This document shows, one piece after another, positions 18,611 to 27,352 of a stretch of 49,826 nt of DNA. A program made the position numbers and the translations under genes. The stretch is taken from positions 1-49,826 of the forward strand of contig JAGPDF010000030.1 in the NCBI GenBank assembly GCA_018057705.1, given 5' to 3'. Below the pieces are notes generated by a model. That model worked only from the letters and a program-made list of their open reading frames with translations. It was not told the DNA's origin and made no database searches. Numbering within the stretch: position 1 is the first letter of the stretch; each line of letters opens with the position of its first letter. This DNA comes from Thermoanaerobaculia bacterium (GTDB lineage Bacteria > Acidobacteriota > Thermoanaerobaculia > Multivoradales > JAGPDF01).

Positions 18611-19282
18611 GTGGAGACACCGACCCCGAGCGACCTTCCTCCCGGCATCACCGGCGAAGAAGCCGCCGCGATCCGCGCCGCGGTGGCGGAGGCCGAAGGC
18701 CTCACCGGCGGCGAGATCGTGGCCCTCGTGCTGGCGAGCGCGGACGACTACCAGGTCGCCTTCTGGAAGGGAGCCGCGCTCTGCGGTTTCGCGGCTGCGG
18801 CGGTCGCCGCCGCGATCGACCAGGTCCGCCCGCTGTGGATCTCCCGGCCCTTCTGGATGTTGCTGATCGTGGGCTGCGGGCTGCTCGCCGGCGCGCTGGC
18901 TACCCGTGTCGTCCCCCCGTTCAGGCGCTGGCTATGCGGCGCGGCTCTCATGGACCGCCGGCTGCAGCAGCGCGCCCGGGAAGCCTTTCTCGTGCACTCG
19001 GTCTTCACCACCCGCGACCGGACCGGGATTCTCATTGCGGTCTCGGCGTTCGAACGCCGGGTCGTCGTCCTCGCCGACGAGGGGATTCACTCGGTGGTTC
19101 CAGCCGGCACCTGGGAGGCGCTGGCGCGCGAAACCGCTGCCACGGTGCGGGAGTCCGGACCGGGCGCCGGTCTGCTCTCCGCAGTACGCAAGGCTGGAGG
19201 CATCCTCCGGCATCACGGTCTGATTCGTCGCACCGACGACGACAACGAGCTCCCGGACAGTGTCCGTGGGGACTTTCAATAG
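18611..19282 (+). CDS. Membrane protein with TPM (TLP18.3/Psb32/MOLO-1) domain
   Basis: A 223-aa protein. The N-terminal part (TGGEIVALVLASADDYQ) resembles the start of a TPM domain, interrupted by two membrane helices (about 54-70 and 80-98), after which the domain resumes (MDRRLQQRAREAFL, FTTRDRTGILIAVSAFERRVVVLADEGI, GTWEAL). TPM proteins are linked to membrane protein repair or acid phosphatase-like activity, but the bacterial role of this form is not settled. GTG 18611 is the only reasonable start; the -10 box directly ahead suggests a leaderless or near-leaderless message. Its upstream region is shared with the divergent SGNH hydrolase. The next plus-strand gene begins 114 nt later with its own Shine-Dalgarno. 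Confidence 0.8.
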   Translation: METPTPSDLPPGITGEEAAAIRAAVAEAEGLTGGEIVALVLASADDYQVAFWKGAALCGFAAAAVAAAIDQVRPLWISRPFWMLLIVGCGLLAGALATRVVPPFRRWLCGAALMDRRLQQRAREAFLVHSVFTTRDRTGILIAVSAFERRVVVLADEGIHSVVPAGTWEALARETAATVRESGPGAGLLSAVRKAGGILRHHGLIRRTDDDNELPDSVRGDFQ

Positions 19283-19396
19283 CCCGAGTGCGCCGGCCCC
19301 CCGAGGTCCTCTCGGGCTCCCCGGCACGTGTTAATCTGCCTGCTCTCCGTTTTTCGAAGTCTCAAGTTTCCAGACTCAAGCCAAGGAGCCGAAATC

Positions 19397-20164
19397 ATGA
19401 ACCAGCCCCTCACTCCAGAAACGGCCCCGAAGAAGGGTATGTCGACGGTTGTCAAAGTCCTGCTCGGATGTGGTGTCGGCCTGCTGCTGCTCTTCGGTAG
19501 CTGTGTCGTCGTGACGGGCTATTTCGCCAAGAAGACGCTTGGAGGCATCACCGACTTCGCCAAAGAACTGGAATCGAATCCCGATGCCGCGGCAGTGAAG
19601 GCGGCGGCGATGGCCCTGCGCCTGAATCCGGAGCTCGAGGTCCTGTCGTCCGATCCCGCTGCCGGCACCATCACGGTGCGCGAGAAGAAGACCGGCAAAG
19701 AGATCACCTTCAACCTCGAGGACATCAAGGCAGGCAAGTTCTCGATCACCCAGGACGGCGAGACGACGAACATCGACGTCGACGCTTCGCAGGAAAACGG
19801 CGGTCAGATGAAGGTCGTCACCGACCAGGGCACAGCGGTCTTCGGCGCCGGGGCGCAGGAGTTGCCGTCCTGGATCCCGATCTACCCCGGTGGCCGCTCC
19901 GAGGGCATGGCGAACATCGAAGCCCAGGGTGAGAAGACCGGCACCTTCACGCTGCGTACGGCCGACGCGCCGGACGTCGTGATCGCTCTCTTCAAGGCGA
20001 AGCTCGAGGAGTCGGGCTTCACGGTGGAGACGGCGAGCCTGAGCTTCAACGGTGCGCCGAGCGGCACGCTCAACGCCACGGCCGACAAGCGCCAGCTCTC
20101 GATTACCGCCGCCGCCCAGGACGGCGAAACCCAGGCCCTCGTGTCGTACAACGAGAAGCCCTGA
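19397..20164 (+). CDS. Membrane-anchored protein of unknown function
   Basis: A 255-aa protein with a short cytoplasmic N-terminus, one membrane helix (about 19-40, VLLGCGVGLLLLFGSCVVV) and a beta-rich extracytoplasmic region. It has two parts: residues about 60-140, containing VREKKTGKEITFNLEDI and FSITQDGE, and residues about 155-255, starting with SWIPIYPGG and containing VVIALFKAKLEESGFTVE, a strand-helix-strand pattern seen in several small envelope domains. I cannot name the family or a function. ATG 19397 has AAGGAG 8 nt upstream; a possible -10 (TAATCT, 19332-19337) gives a leader of about 50 nt. It is followed by the rhomboid and ABC exporter genes, so it may belong to the same transcription unit. 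Confidence 0.8.
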   Translation: MNQPLTPETAPKKGMSTVVKVLLGCGVGLLLLFGSCVVVTGYFAKKTLGGITDFAKELESNPDAAAVKAAAMALRLNPELEVLSSDPAAGTITVREKKTGKEITFNLEDIKAGKFSITQDGETTNIDVDASQENGGQMKVVTDQGTAVFGAGAQELPSWIPIYPGGRSEGMANIEAQGEKTGTFTLRTADAPDVVIALFKAKLEESGFTVETASLSFNGAPSGTLNATADKRQLSITAAAQDGETQALVSYNEKP

Positions 20165-20174
20165 GCCGCGAGCC

Positions 20175-21056
20175 CTGAGCCTCTTCGCACGACAGACCAG
20201 CGGCTCGGTCGTCTGCGCCTCCTGCGGGCGACTGGTCGGGGTCAAGGACGAACGCTGCTTCCACTGCGGCAAGCGCAACCCTTCGCTCTGGGGGTTCGCG
20301 CCGCTGCTGCGGCGCCTCGGCGCCGACCTCGGATTCGTCCGCCTGCTCATCGGCGGCTGCTCGATCCTCTACATCGTGAGCGTGGTCCTCTCGCCGGGTG
20401 CCCTGAGCCCGAAGGGCGGGCTGATGCAGCTCTTCGCGCCCGACACCCGCACCCTCTTTCTGCTCGGGGCGAGCGGTGCCCTGCCGGTCTTCAGCCTCGG
20501 GCACGTCTGGACGGTCTTGAGTGCCTCGTGGCTGCATGGCGGCATCCTGCACATTCTCTTCAACATGATGTGGGTGCGGCAGCTCGCCGGCCCGGTGGCC
20601 GAGCTCTACGGCGCCGGCCGGATGATTCTCGTCTGGACGGCGGCGTCGATCGTCGGATTCGGCCTGAGCTCCGCCGCCGGCGCTTTCCTGCCGGCGATCC
20701 CCTTCCTGAGCTCGCACGCCCCGTTCACCGTCGGCGCCTCGGCGTCGATCTTCGGTCTGCTCGGCGCTCTCGTGTGCTACGGCCGGCGCACCGGCCAACG
20801 CGCCATGCATCAGCAGGTCTGGACCTGGGCCGTGGTGATGTTCCTCTTCGGCGTCATCATGCCCGGGGTCGACAACTGGGCGCACGCCGGGGGGTTCCTC
20901 GGTGGCTTCGGCGCCGCGCGCCTGCTCGACCCGTTGAAGCCGGAGCGTTCGCAGCACATGCTCTGGGCGCTGGTCTGTCTCGGCCTGACGGCGCTGTCGA
21001 TCGTTCTCTCCATCGTGACGGGCGCCCAGATCCTCCGCGCCATCGAGGGTTCATGA
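20175..21056 (+). CDS. Rhomboid-family intramembrane serine protease with zinc ribbon
   Basis: About 293 aa. An N-terminal zinc ribbon (Cys14-x2-Cys17 and Cys28-x2-Cys31 with the start used) is followed by at least six membrane helices carrying the rhomboid motifs: HGGILHILFNMMWV, catalytic Ser in GASASIFGLLGAL, and catalytic His in NWAHAGGFLGGFGA. It should be an active protease cutting membrane-spanning substrates. Start: no ATG, GTG or TTG occurs in frame between GTG 20052, deep inside the preceding gene, and the membrane region; CTG 20175 just after the upstream stop gives a conventional length. The GTG 20052 form would add a basic, unlikely N-terminus. The stop overlaps the ATG of the ABC transporter gene (ATGA). 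Confidence 0.85.
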   Translation: MSLFARQTSGSVVCASCGRLVGVKDERCFHCGKRNPSLWGFAPLLRRLGADLGFVRLLIGGCSILYIVSVVLSPGALSPKGGLMQLFAPDTRTLFLLGASGALPVFSLGHVWTVLSASWLHGGILHILFNMMWVRQLAGPVAELYGAGRMILVWTAASIVGFGLSSAAGAFLPAIPFLSSHAPFTVGASASIFGLLGALVCYGRRTGQRAMHQQVWTWAVVMFLFGVIMPGVDNWAHAGGFLGGFGAARLLDPLKPERSQHMLWALVCLGLTALSIVLSIVTGAQILRAIEGS

Positions 21057-22915
21057 GCGAGAAGGAGCCGGAGAAGAAGAAGCCCAAGCTGAAGCTCGAG
21101 TCGGTCTGGCGCGAGGCCCGGACGCTGGTGTGGGCGCAGCGCCGCCGGCTGGGCTGGGCCCTGGTGCTGATGCTGATCGGCCGGTTGGCCGGGCTCGTCC
21201 TGCCGGCGTCGTCGAAGTTCCTCATCGACGACGTCCTGGGCAAGGGGGACCGCGGACTTCTCGTGCCCCTGGCGCTCGCCGCGGGCGCGGCGACCCTGGT
21301 GCAGGCGGCGACCGGATGGGGGCTCGCGCAGCTCCTCGGCATCGCCGCCCAGAAGCAGATCGCCGAGATGCGCAAGAAGCTGCACGCCCACGTCCTGCGT
21401 CTGCCGACCAGCTACTTCGACGGTACGAAGAGCGGTGAGCTCATCTCGCGTGTCATGACCGACGCCGAAGGGATCCGCAATCTCGTCGGCACCGGGCTCG
21501 TGCAGCTGGTCGGCGGGCTGGTGACCGCTGTCCTCGCGCTCGGCGTCCTCTTCTGGCTGAACTGGCATCTCACCGCGGCGATCCTCGGCGTCCTGGTGCT
21601 CTTCGCGGGCATGCTCTCCTACGCCTTCAAGCGCCTGCGTCCGATCTTCCGCGAGCGCAACAAGATCCAGGCGGAGATCACCGGCCGGCTCGCCGAGTCG
21701 CTCGGCGGCGTCCGGGTCGTCAAGGCCTACACCGCGGAGACGTTCGAGGAGGAGGTCTTCGGCGGCGGCATCGACAAGCTGTTCGGCAACATCCGCAGCA
21801 CGATGAGTGGCATCGCCGGCGTCACCAGTGGCTCGACGGCGCTCCTGGGCGTCGTCGGCGTGATCATGATGGTCGTGGGTGGGCGCTCGATTCTCGCCGG
21901 CTCGATGACGCTCGGCGATTTCGTCATGTACATCTTCTTCAGCGGCCTGCTGGTCGCGCCGGTGGCGGAGATCGCGGCGATCGGCACCCAGTTGACCGAG
22001 GCCTTCGCCGGCCTCGACCGCATCCGCGAGATCTTCGGCAAGACGACGGAGGACGACGAGGACGCGGCCCGCCTTCCGGTCGAGAAGCTGCGCGGCGAGG
22101 TCGAGTTCGAGGATGTCTGGTTCGAGTACCAGCCCGACACACCGGTCCTGCGCGGGGTTTCGTTCCGGTCGGCGGCGGGCTCGACGACGGCTCTCGTCGG
22201 CTCGTCGGGTTCGGGCAAGAGCACCCTGATCGGGCTGGTCATGGCGTTTCACCGTCCGACCCGCGGCCGCATCCGCGTCGACGGGACGGATCTCGCGGAG
22301 CTGCGCCTGCGTGACTATCGGCGGCACCTCGGGGCGGTCTTCCAGGACAACTTCCTCTTCGACGGCACGATCGCCGAGAACATCGCCTACTCGCGGCCGC
22401 ACGCCACCCGCGACGATGTGCTCGCGGCGGCGAAGGTCGCGCACTGCGACGAGTTCGTGACCGGTTTCGAGAACGGCTACGAGACGATCGTCGGGGAGCG
22501 CGGGGTCAAGCTCTCGGGCGGCCAGCGCCAGCGCGTGGCGATCGCTCGCGCCGTGCTCGCCAACCCGACGATTCTGATCCTGGACGAGGCGACCTCGAGC
22601 CTCGACAGCGAGAGTGAGGCGATGATCCAGGACGGTCTGGCGACCCTGCGGGCCGGCCGGACGACCTTCGTCATCGCCCACCGGCTGTCGACGATCCGCA
22701 GCGCCGACCAGATCCTCGTCATCGAAGAGGGCGAGGTCGTCGAGCACGGTACCCACCACGAGCTCATCGCCCGCGAGGGACGTTACAAGCAGTTGCACGA
22801 TCGACAGTACCGGCTCGAAAGTGACCGCTTCATCAATCCCGGCGAGGACTTCACGCCGCCCGCCGAGGGCGGCTCGGCCGAGCCGGTCAAGCTCACCCCG
22901 ACCGGGCGGCTCTGA
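21053..22915 (+). CDS. ABC exporter (MsbA/lipid or multidrug type half-transporter)
   Basis: A 620-aa fused membrane-ATPase half-transporter that would work as a homodimer in the inner membrane. Residues about 30-320 form the six-helix exporter domain (KFLIDDVLGKGD, TSYFDGTKSGELISRVMTD, VKAYTAETFEEEVF). The ATPase has Walker A GSSGSGKST (about 382-390), Q-loop VFQDNFLFDGTI, signature LSGGQRQR, Walker B ILILDEATSSLD and H-loop IAHRLST, all intact. The C-terminal 35 residues are a polar tail. Lipid A or lipid flipping is likely by similarity to MsbA; substrate cannot be fixed. The ATG overlaps the rhomboid stop by four bases, so the two are co-translated. Confidence 0.92.
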   Translation: MSEKEPEKKKPKLKLESVWREARTLVWAQRRRLGWALVLMLIGRLAGLVLPASSKFLIDDVLGKGDRGLLVPLALAAGAATLVQAATGWGLAQLLGIAAQKQIAEMRKKLHAHVLRLPTSYFDGTKSGELISRVMTDAEGIRNLVGTGLVQLVGGLVTAVLALGVLFWLNWHLTAAILGVLVLFAGMLSYAFKRLRPIFRERNKIQAEITGRLAESLGGVRVVKAYTAETFEEEVFGGGIDKLFGNIRSTMSGIAGVTSGSTALLGVVGVIMMVVGGRSILAGSMTLGDFVMYIFFSGLLVAPVAEIAAIGTQLTEAFAGLDRIREIFGKTTEDDEDAARLPVEKLRGEVEFEDVWFEYQPDTPVLRGVSFRSAAGSTTALVGSSGSGKSTLIGLVMAFHRPTRGRIRVDGTDLAELRLRDYRRHLGAVFQDNFLFDGTIAENIAYSRPHATRDDVLAAAKVAHCDEFVTGFENGYETIVGERGVKLSGGQRQRVAIARAVLANPTILILDEATSSLDSESEAMIQDGLATLRAGRTTFVIAHRLSTIRSADQILVIEEGEVVEHGTHHELIAREGRYKQLHDRQYRLESDRFINPGEDFTPPAEGGSAEPVKLTPTGRL

Positions 22916-22958
22916 GCTGCCCGGTGCCGGATCTCCTGCGGTAGGATCGAGGAAAGCC

Positions 22959-24398
22959 ATGCGACAGGTAGCCCTTCTCCTTGCGGCGCTCCTTCTGCCG
23001 GCGGTCGCCGGCGGCCAGGACTGGCGCGGTCCGGCAGCGCTCGAGGTGCAGGTGGAGGACGCCAAGGGCAGGAACCTCGCCGGGGCCGAGATTCTGCTGG
23101 TCTATCTCTCTCCGGAGGGCGGCGGCAGCCTGCCTTCGGTACTGACCGACGCCAACGGCAAGGCGAACATCGGCGGGCTGGCGGCGGGCCGGTGGACCGC
23201 GGAGATCCGCCACTCCGGGCAGATGAGCTTCCGGGCCGAGCTGACGCTCGCCGCCGACGCGAAGCCGGTGGTGCAGTCGGCCTCCCACCTGATGGCGCCC
23301 GGCGCGACCTCGACGATGAAGGTCAAGTTTGGGCGCGGCCGCGGCGGGGCCCCCGCGCCGGCACCGCCGGCGCCAAAGACTCTGGCCCAGGAACTGCCGC
23401 CGCCGGCACCGGTAGCCCCTGCGGCAGCGCCCGCTCCGGCCCAGGCGGCGGCAAAGGCTCCAGTTAAGGAACTGTCGCCAGCCGTGTCCGTGGCTCCTGC
23501 GCCCGCGCCCGTGGCGCCCGCGCCGGCAGCAAAGGCTCCGGTTCAGGAACTGCCTCCAGCTGTGCCGGTGGCTCCTGCTCCTGCGCCCGTGGCTCCCGCT
23601 CCGGCTCCTGCGCCTGTTCCGGCCGCTCCGGCGGCAAAGGCTCCAGTAAAGGAAGTGCCGCCAGCTGTGGCGGCGGCTCCTGTACCCGCTCCGGTGCCGG
23701 CCGCGCCGGCGGCAAAGGCTCCAGTGAAGGAAAAGCCTTTAGCTGGGCCAGTGGCTCCGGTACCTGCGCCTGCGGCCGCTCCAGCGCCTGAAGAGGCCCC
23801 GAAAGAGAACGTGCCCCCGATCGCTCCGGTCTCTCCGGTCGCTCCGGCTCCAGCGCAAGTGCCGCCTTCGGCTGCTCCGGTGATTCCCGCGCCGGCGCCC
23901 GTTGCGGTTCCTGCAGCTCCTGCGGCACCTGCGGCAGTCGTGCCTGCGCCGACGGCTCCGGCGGCGCCCATTCGGGCGCGGCTTTGTGTCGAGTGCCCGC
24001 CGGGGGAGAGCGCGGCGTGGGGGGAGGCGGCGATCGCGGGCGGCGCGACTGCGGGCTGTCCGGCCGACCTGCAGGCGCGGTTGCGGGCCGTGGATCTCGG
24101 CGCCGTGGGTGCCCTGTCGGGCGAGCTCGAGGCCGCGGGCCTGGGGTGCCGGGTGGTGGCGGTGGAGCTGCCGGCGGGAGCGCGCTTCACCGGCTTCCGC
24201 TTCGAGGCGCAGAGCGCCGGTGTGGCCGCCGATTGTCTGCCGGGTCGCGACTGCCCGGCGGGCGGCTGCCGCTTCCCCAACGAGCCGGTCCTGCGGGTGG
24301 AGGGCAATCGCACCACGCTGCTGGTCGCCTTCGAGAGCACCGCGCCGGACCTCCGCCGCGCCGTCGTCGCCGGTTACTCGACCTACAGCAAGCGTTAG
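22959..24398 (+). CDS. Secreted Ala/Pro-repeat protein with Cys-rich C-terminal domain
   Basis: A 479-aa secreted protein in three parts. After a signal peptide (QVALLLAALLLPAVAGG) comes a 100-residue beta domain resembling carboxypeptidase-regulatory or Cna-B folds (LEVQVEDAKGRNLAGAEILL, LTDANGKANIGGLAAGRW). Residues about 127-340 are an Ala/Pro-rich stalk of degenerate repeats around the core AKAPVKELPPAVPVAPAPAP. The last 130 residues hold seven Cys (in LCVEC, TAGC, LGC, ADC, GRDC, GGC), suggesting disulfides. The stalk could span envelope layers or act as a spacer, like TonB-type Pro-rich arms (inference). No function is recognised. ATG 22959 has AGGAAAG upstream. It converges on the molybdopterin enzyme gene with a 26-bp gap. 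Confidence 0.82.
   Translation: MRQVALLLAALLLPAVAGGQDWRGPAALEVQVEDAKGRNLAGAEILLVYLSPEGGGSLPSVLTDANGKANIGGLAAGRWTAEIRHSGQMSFRAELTLAADAKPVVQSASHLMAPGATSTMKVKFGRGRGGAPAPAPPAPKTLAQELPPPAPVAPAAAPAPAQAAAKAPVKELSPAVSVAPAPAPVAPAPAAKAPVQELPPAVPVAPAPAPVAPAPAPAPVPAAPAAKAPVKEVPPAVAAAPVPAPVPAAPAAKAPVKEKPLAGPVAPVPAPAAAPAPEEAPKENVPPIAPVSPVAPAPAQVPPSAAPVIPAPAPVAVPAAPAAPAAVVPAPTAPAAPIRARLCVECPPGESAAWGEAAIAGGATAGCPADLQARLRAVDLGAVGALSGELEAAGLGCRVVAVELPAGARFTGFRFEAQSAGVAADCLPGRDCPAGGCRFPNEPVLRVEGNRTTLLVAFESTAPDLRRAVVAGYSTYSKR
23340..23970. repeat. Degenerate coding repeats (Ala/Pro stalk)
   Basis: About five imperfect copies of a 26-33 codon unit carrying AAKAPV(K/Q)E followed by Pro-Ala-Pro runs. All lie within one reading frame of the 22959-24398 gene. 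Copies vary in length, in keeping with slippage or unequal exchange. Confidence 0.75.
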
Positions 24399-24424
24399 CG
24401 CGACCTGTTTCGAGGCGCGGCCGG

Positions 24425-26422
24425 TCAGGCCGGCGAGACTTCGACCCGGGCGTCGTTGAAGCAGGCGCCGTCGCCCAGGTCGGTGTAGCTGTCGGGGGCG
24501 AGGGCGCAGGCGGTCGCCCCGTTGTCGGTGTTGTGCGCCCAGAGACCCTTCGGCAGCTCGACGACGCCCGGACGCTGGTCGTTCGAGATCCGCAGCCGGC
24601 AGAGCACCTCGCCGAGTGCGTTCGCCACCCGCACCCGCTGACCCTCGGCGAGTCCGCGCGCGGCGGCGTCGTCAGGGTGCATCTCGAGCGGTACCGGTCC
24701 CTTGCGCAGCTGTCCGAGAGTCGAGCTGATCGTCCGGTTGGTCGCCGGCGAGATGAGCGCCAGCGGCGTACGGTCGGTGGCCGGATCGTCCTGGTAGACG
24801 TAGAGACCTTCGCGGGACTCGGCGTCGAGCGCCACGGGCACGAGGTGGATCTTGCGATCGTCCGTCTTCGGGAAGACGTCGACGAACTGCACCGGATGGT
24901 CGCCGGAGGCCGGGCGCGCGAAGCCCTTCTCCGTGAGCTGCGTGCGCAGATCGACGCCACGCCCGCTCGAATCGAGAATCAGCCCGATCGCGGCCTGTTC
25001 GGTCGGAATCTCGTCGGCCGAGGCGACTCCGGTGCGGACCGCGAGGTCGGCGAAGACGCTGTAGTTCGAGCGCGCCTGGCCGACCGGTTCGATGACCGGG
25101 GCGATCTCCTGCAGGACGAAGGAGCCGTAGCCGCGCGCGAGGTCGTGGTGCTCGAGGAACGTGGTCGCCGGCAGCACGAGGTCGGCGTAGCGGGCGGTGT
25201 CGGTGAGCACCTGGTCGAAGACGATCGTGAACAGGTCTTCGCGCTCGAGGCCCCGGCGGACGAGCGTCTGGTTGGGCGTCGTCATCAGGGCGTTCGAGTT
25301 GTAGACGAAGAGCAGGTGGATCGGCCTCTCTGTGGTGGTGGTGAGCGCCGCGCCGAGCCGGTTCATGTTGATGATCCTCGTCTCGGCGTCCGGACCGGAG
25401 ATCGCCCGCGCGTTCATCTTCCAGGCCGCGGAGTTGGACAGCGTGTAGCCGCCGCCGCGCACTCCGAACTTGCCGGCGACGGCGGGCAGGGCGAGGACCG
25501 CTGCGACGGCGGAACCGCCGTTGCGATTGCGCTCGAGGCCCCAGCCGCAGCGCACCACGGCCGGCGAGATCGAGGCGTAGAGGTCGATGAAGCGCGCCAG
25601 GTCGGCGGGCCGCAAACCGGCGACCTGGGCCGCCCGGTCGAGCGTCCAGGGCGCTGCCCGGCGTTCGAGCTCGTCGGCGCGGGTCGCATGGCGGTCGAGG
25701 AAGTCGCGGTCGGCGCGGCCGCTCGTGAAGAGCTCGCGGATCACCGCCAGGGCGACGACGAGGTCGGTGCCCGGGCGCACCGGCAGATGAAGATCCGCCT
25801 GCTTGGCGATCGGAGTGGCGCGCGGATCGAGGACGACGAGTTTGGCGCCGGCATCGCGGGCGGCCTGGATCGGCGGCACGAGATGGATACCCGACACGGC
25901 GGGATTGCAGCCCCAGACCACGACGAGCCGGGCGGCGGGGTAGTCGTTGAAGGCGACCCCTTCCATCTTGCCGTACAGCCCCAGGGCTGCGCTGCCGGTG
26001 GCCGCGGCGCAGACGGTGCGCGCCAGGCGGGAGGCGCCGAGGCGGTGGAAGAGCAGGGCGTCGGTCGAGTCCTGCGAGAGGTAGCCGTTCGAGCCGCCGT
26101 AGCAGAAGGGGAGAATGGCCTCGCCTCCGAAGCGATCGCGGGTCTCGACCAGCCGCTTCGCGGCGAGGGAGATCGCCTGCTGCCAGGAGAGCGGTTCGAA
26201 GACCCCTTCACCCTTCTCTCCGACGCGCATCATGGGTTCGAGGATGCGCTCCTTGCCGTAGAGCTGGTCCGGGAACTTCCTCACCTTGGCGCAGATGTAG
26301 CCTTCGGTGACCGGATTGCGGTCGCGGGTACCGTCGATCTTCGTGACCCGCCCGTGCTCAACCGTCACTTCGAGACTGCAAGCGTCAGGGCAGTCGAGCG
26401 GGCAGGCCGAGGGGACTTTCAC
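24425..26422 (-). CDS. Molybdopterin oxidoreductase, formate dehydrogenase-like
   Basis: DMSO-reductase-superfamily enzyme of 665 aa. N-terminal Cys7-x3-Cys11-x3-Cys15-x28-Cys44 binds one [4Fe-4S] cluster. The bis-MGD domain follows with PFCYGGSNGYLSQD, a Cys at 138 (RTVCAAATG) where the molybdenum-ligand Cys sits in NapA/FdhF-type enzymes, VVVWGCNPAVSGIH, VLDPRATPIA and the C-terminal nucleotide-binding barrel (RVRVANALGEVLCRLRIS, KGLWAHN). There is no twin-arginine signal, so it is cytoplasmic. The substrate is unclear: close relatives are often annotated only as molybdopterin oxidoreductase. Start GTG 26422 overlaps the TGA of the upstream SDR gene by four bases (GTGA). No electron-transfer subunit gene is adjacent. 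moaA in this window could supply its cofactor pathway. Confidence 0.9.
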   Translation of the reverse strand: MKVPSACPLDCPDACSLEVTVEHGRVTKIDGTRDRNPVTEGYICAKVRKFPDQLYGKERILEPMMRVGEKGEGVFEPLSWQQAISLAAKRLVETRDRFGGEAILPFCYGGSNGYLSQDSTDALLFHRLGASRLARTVCAAATGSAALGLYGKMEGVAFNDYPAARLVVVWGCNPAVSGIHLVPPIQAARDAGAKLVVLDPRATPIAKQADLHLPVRPGTDLVVALAVIRELFTSGRADRDFLDRHATRADELERRAAPWTLDRAAQVAGLRPADLARFIDLYASISPAVVRCGWGLERNRNGGSAVAAVLALPAVAGKFGVRGGGYTLSNSAAWKMNARAISGPDAETRIINMNRLGAALTTTTERPIHLLFVYNSNALMTTPNQTLVRRGLEREDLFTIVFDQVLTDTARYADLVLPATTFLEHHDLARGYGSFVLQEIAPVIEPVGQARSNYSVFADLAVRTGVASADEIPTEQAAIGLILDSSGRGVDLRTQLTEKGFARPASGDHPVQFVDVFPKTDDRKIHLVPVALDAESREGLYVYQDDPATDRTPLALISPATNRTISSTLGQLRKGPVPLEMHPDDAAARGLAEGQRVRVANALGEVLCRLRISNDQRPGVVELPKGLWAHNTDNGATACALAPDSYTDLGDGACFNDARVEVSPA

Positions 26423-27237
26423 AGGAAGAAGTCCGCGATCAGCGGTTGCGCCGGATCCACCGCGTACGCGTCGAGGTCGGTGACGCCGGCGCGCCGCAGG
26501 ACCTCGTCGTCGATGAAGAAGTTGCCGGTGCACTGGCGCGCCGGCTGGGTGAGGATCCAGTGTGCGGCGTCGGCGAGGATCTCCGGCTTGCGGCTGTTCG
26601 CCGCCGCCACGAAGCCGCCGAGCATGGCGAGCGCTGCGGTGTCGATCGCCGTGCGCGGCCAGAGTGCGTTGACCGCCACGCCGTCGCCCCGAAGCTCTTC
26701 GGCCATGCCGAGGACGCACATGCTCATGCCGTACTTGGCCATGGTGTAGGCGACGTGCCCGGCGAACCACTTCGGATCCATGTTGAGCGGCGGGGACATG
26801 TTGAGGATGTGCGGGTTCTCCGCCCGCTTGAGGTCCGGTATGCAGGCCTGCGAGCAGAGGAAGGTCCCGCGCACGTTGACCGAGAACATCAGGTCGAAAC
26901 GCTTCATCGGGGTGTCGAGAGTCGGCGTGAGGCTGATCGCCGAGGCGTTGTTGATCAGAATGTCGATGCCGCCGAAGCGCGCCCGGACCGCTTCCACGGC
27001 GGCCTTCACCTGCGTCTCCTCGCGGATGTCGCAGGCGATCGGCAGAGCCTTGCCGCCGGCGCTCTCGATCTCCTCGGCGGCGGTGTAGATCGTTCCTGGA
27101 AGGCGGGGGTGCGGCTCGGTGGTCTTGGCGAGAATCGCGACGTTGGCGCCGTCGCGCGCGGCGCGCAGCCCGATGGCGAGCCCGATGCCACGGGATGCGC
27201 CGGTGATCATGAGGGTCTTGCCTGCAAGGGTGGTCAT
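26419..27237 (-). CDS. Short-chain dehydrogenase/reductase, HSDL2-like
   Basis: NAD(P)-dependent SDR of 272 aa with cofactor loop TGASRGIG (12-19), NNAS near 96-99, catalytic Ser148, Tyr164 and Lys168 (YTMAK). The long insert after strand two (KTTEPHPRLPGTIYTAAEEIESAGG) and the C-terminal region are like human HSDL2 and its bacterial relatives, which are linked to lipid or hydroxy-acyl metabolism. The substrate is not known. Start ATG 27237 has AAGGAAG a few bases upstream and a possible -10 (TAGGAT, 27277-27272). Its stop overlaps the GTG of the molybdopterin oxidoreductase gene, so the two are made together and may act in one pathway. Confidence 0.9.
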   Translation of the reverse strand: MTTLAGKTLMITGASRGIGLAIGLRAARDGANVAILAKTTEPHPRLPGTIYTAAEEIESAGGKALPIACDIREETQVKAAVEAVRARFGGIDILINNASAISLTPTLDTPMKRFDLMFSVNVRGTFLCSQACIPDLKRAENPHILNMSPPLNMDPKWFAGHVAYTMAKYGMSMCVLGMAEELRGDGVAVNALWPRTAIDTAALAMLGGFVAAANSRKPEILADAAHWILTQPARQCTGNFFIDDEVLRRAGVTDLDAYAVDPAQPLIADFFL

Positions 27238-27352
27238 GGCTACTTCCTTCCCGGGGAGATTCCCGGCGTCAATCCTAACCTCTCGGCGAGCCTGCCGGGG
27301 CCGTCGGAGAGATTCCCGGCGACGCCCGGACGACCCCCGCCCGGCATCAGGC

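Noticed and set aside
23543..24340. Minus-strand Gly/Ala/Thr-rich frame opposite the Pro-repeat protein, looking like a glycine-rich surface protein
   Set aside because: It is the reverse complement of Pro/Ala codon repeats. The plus strand has signal peptide, ribosome site and domains at both ends.
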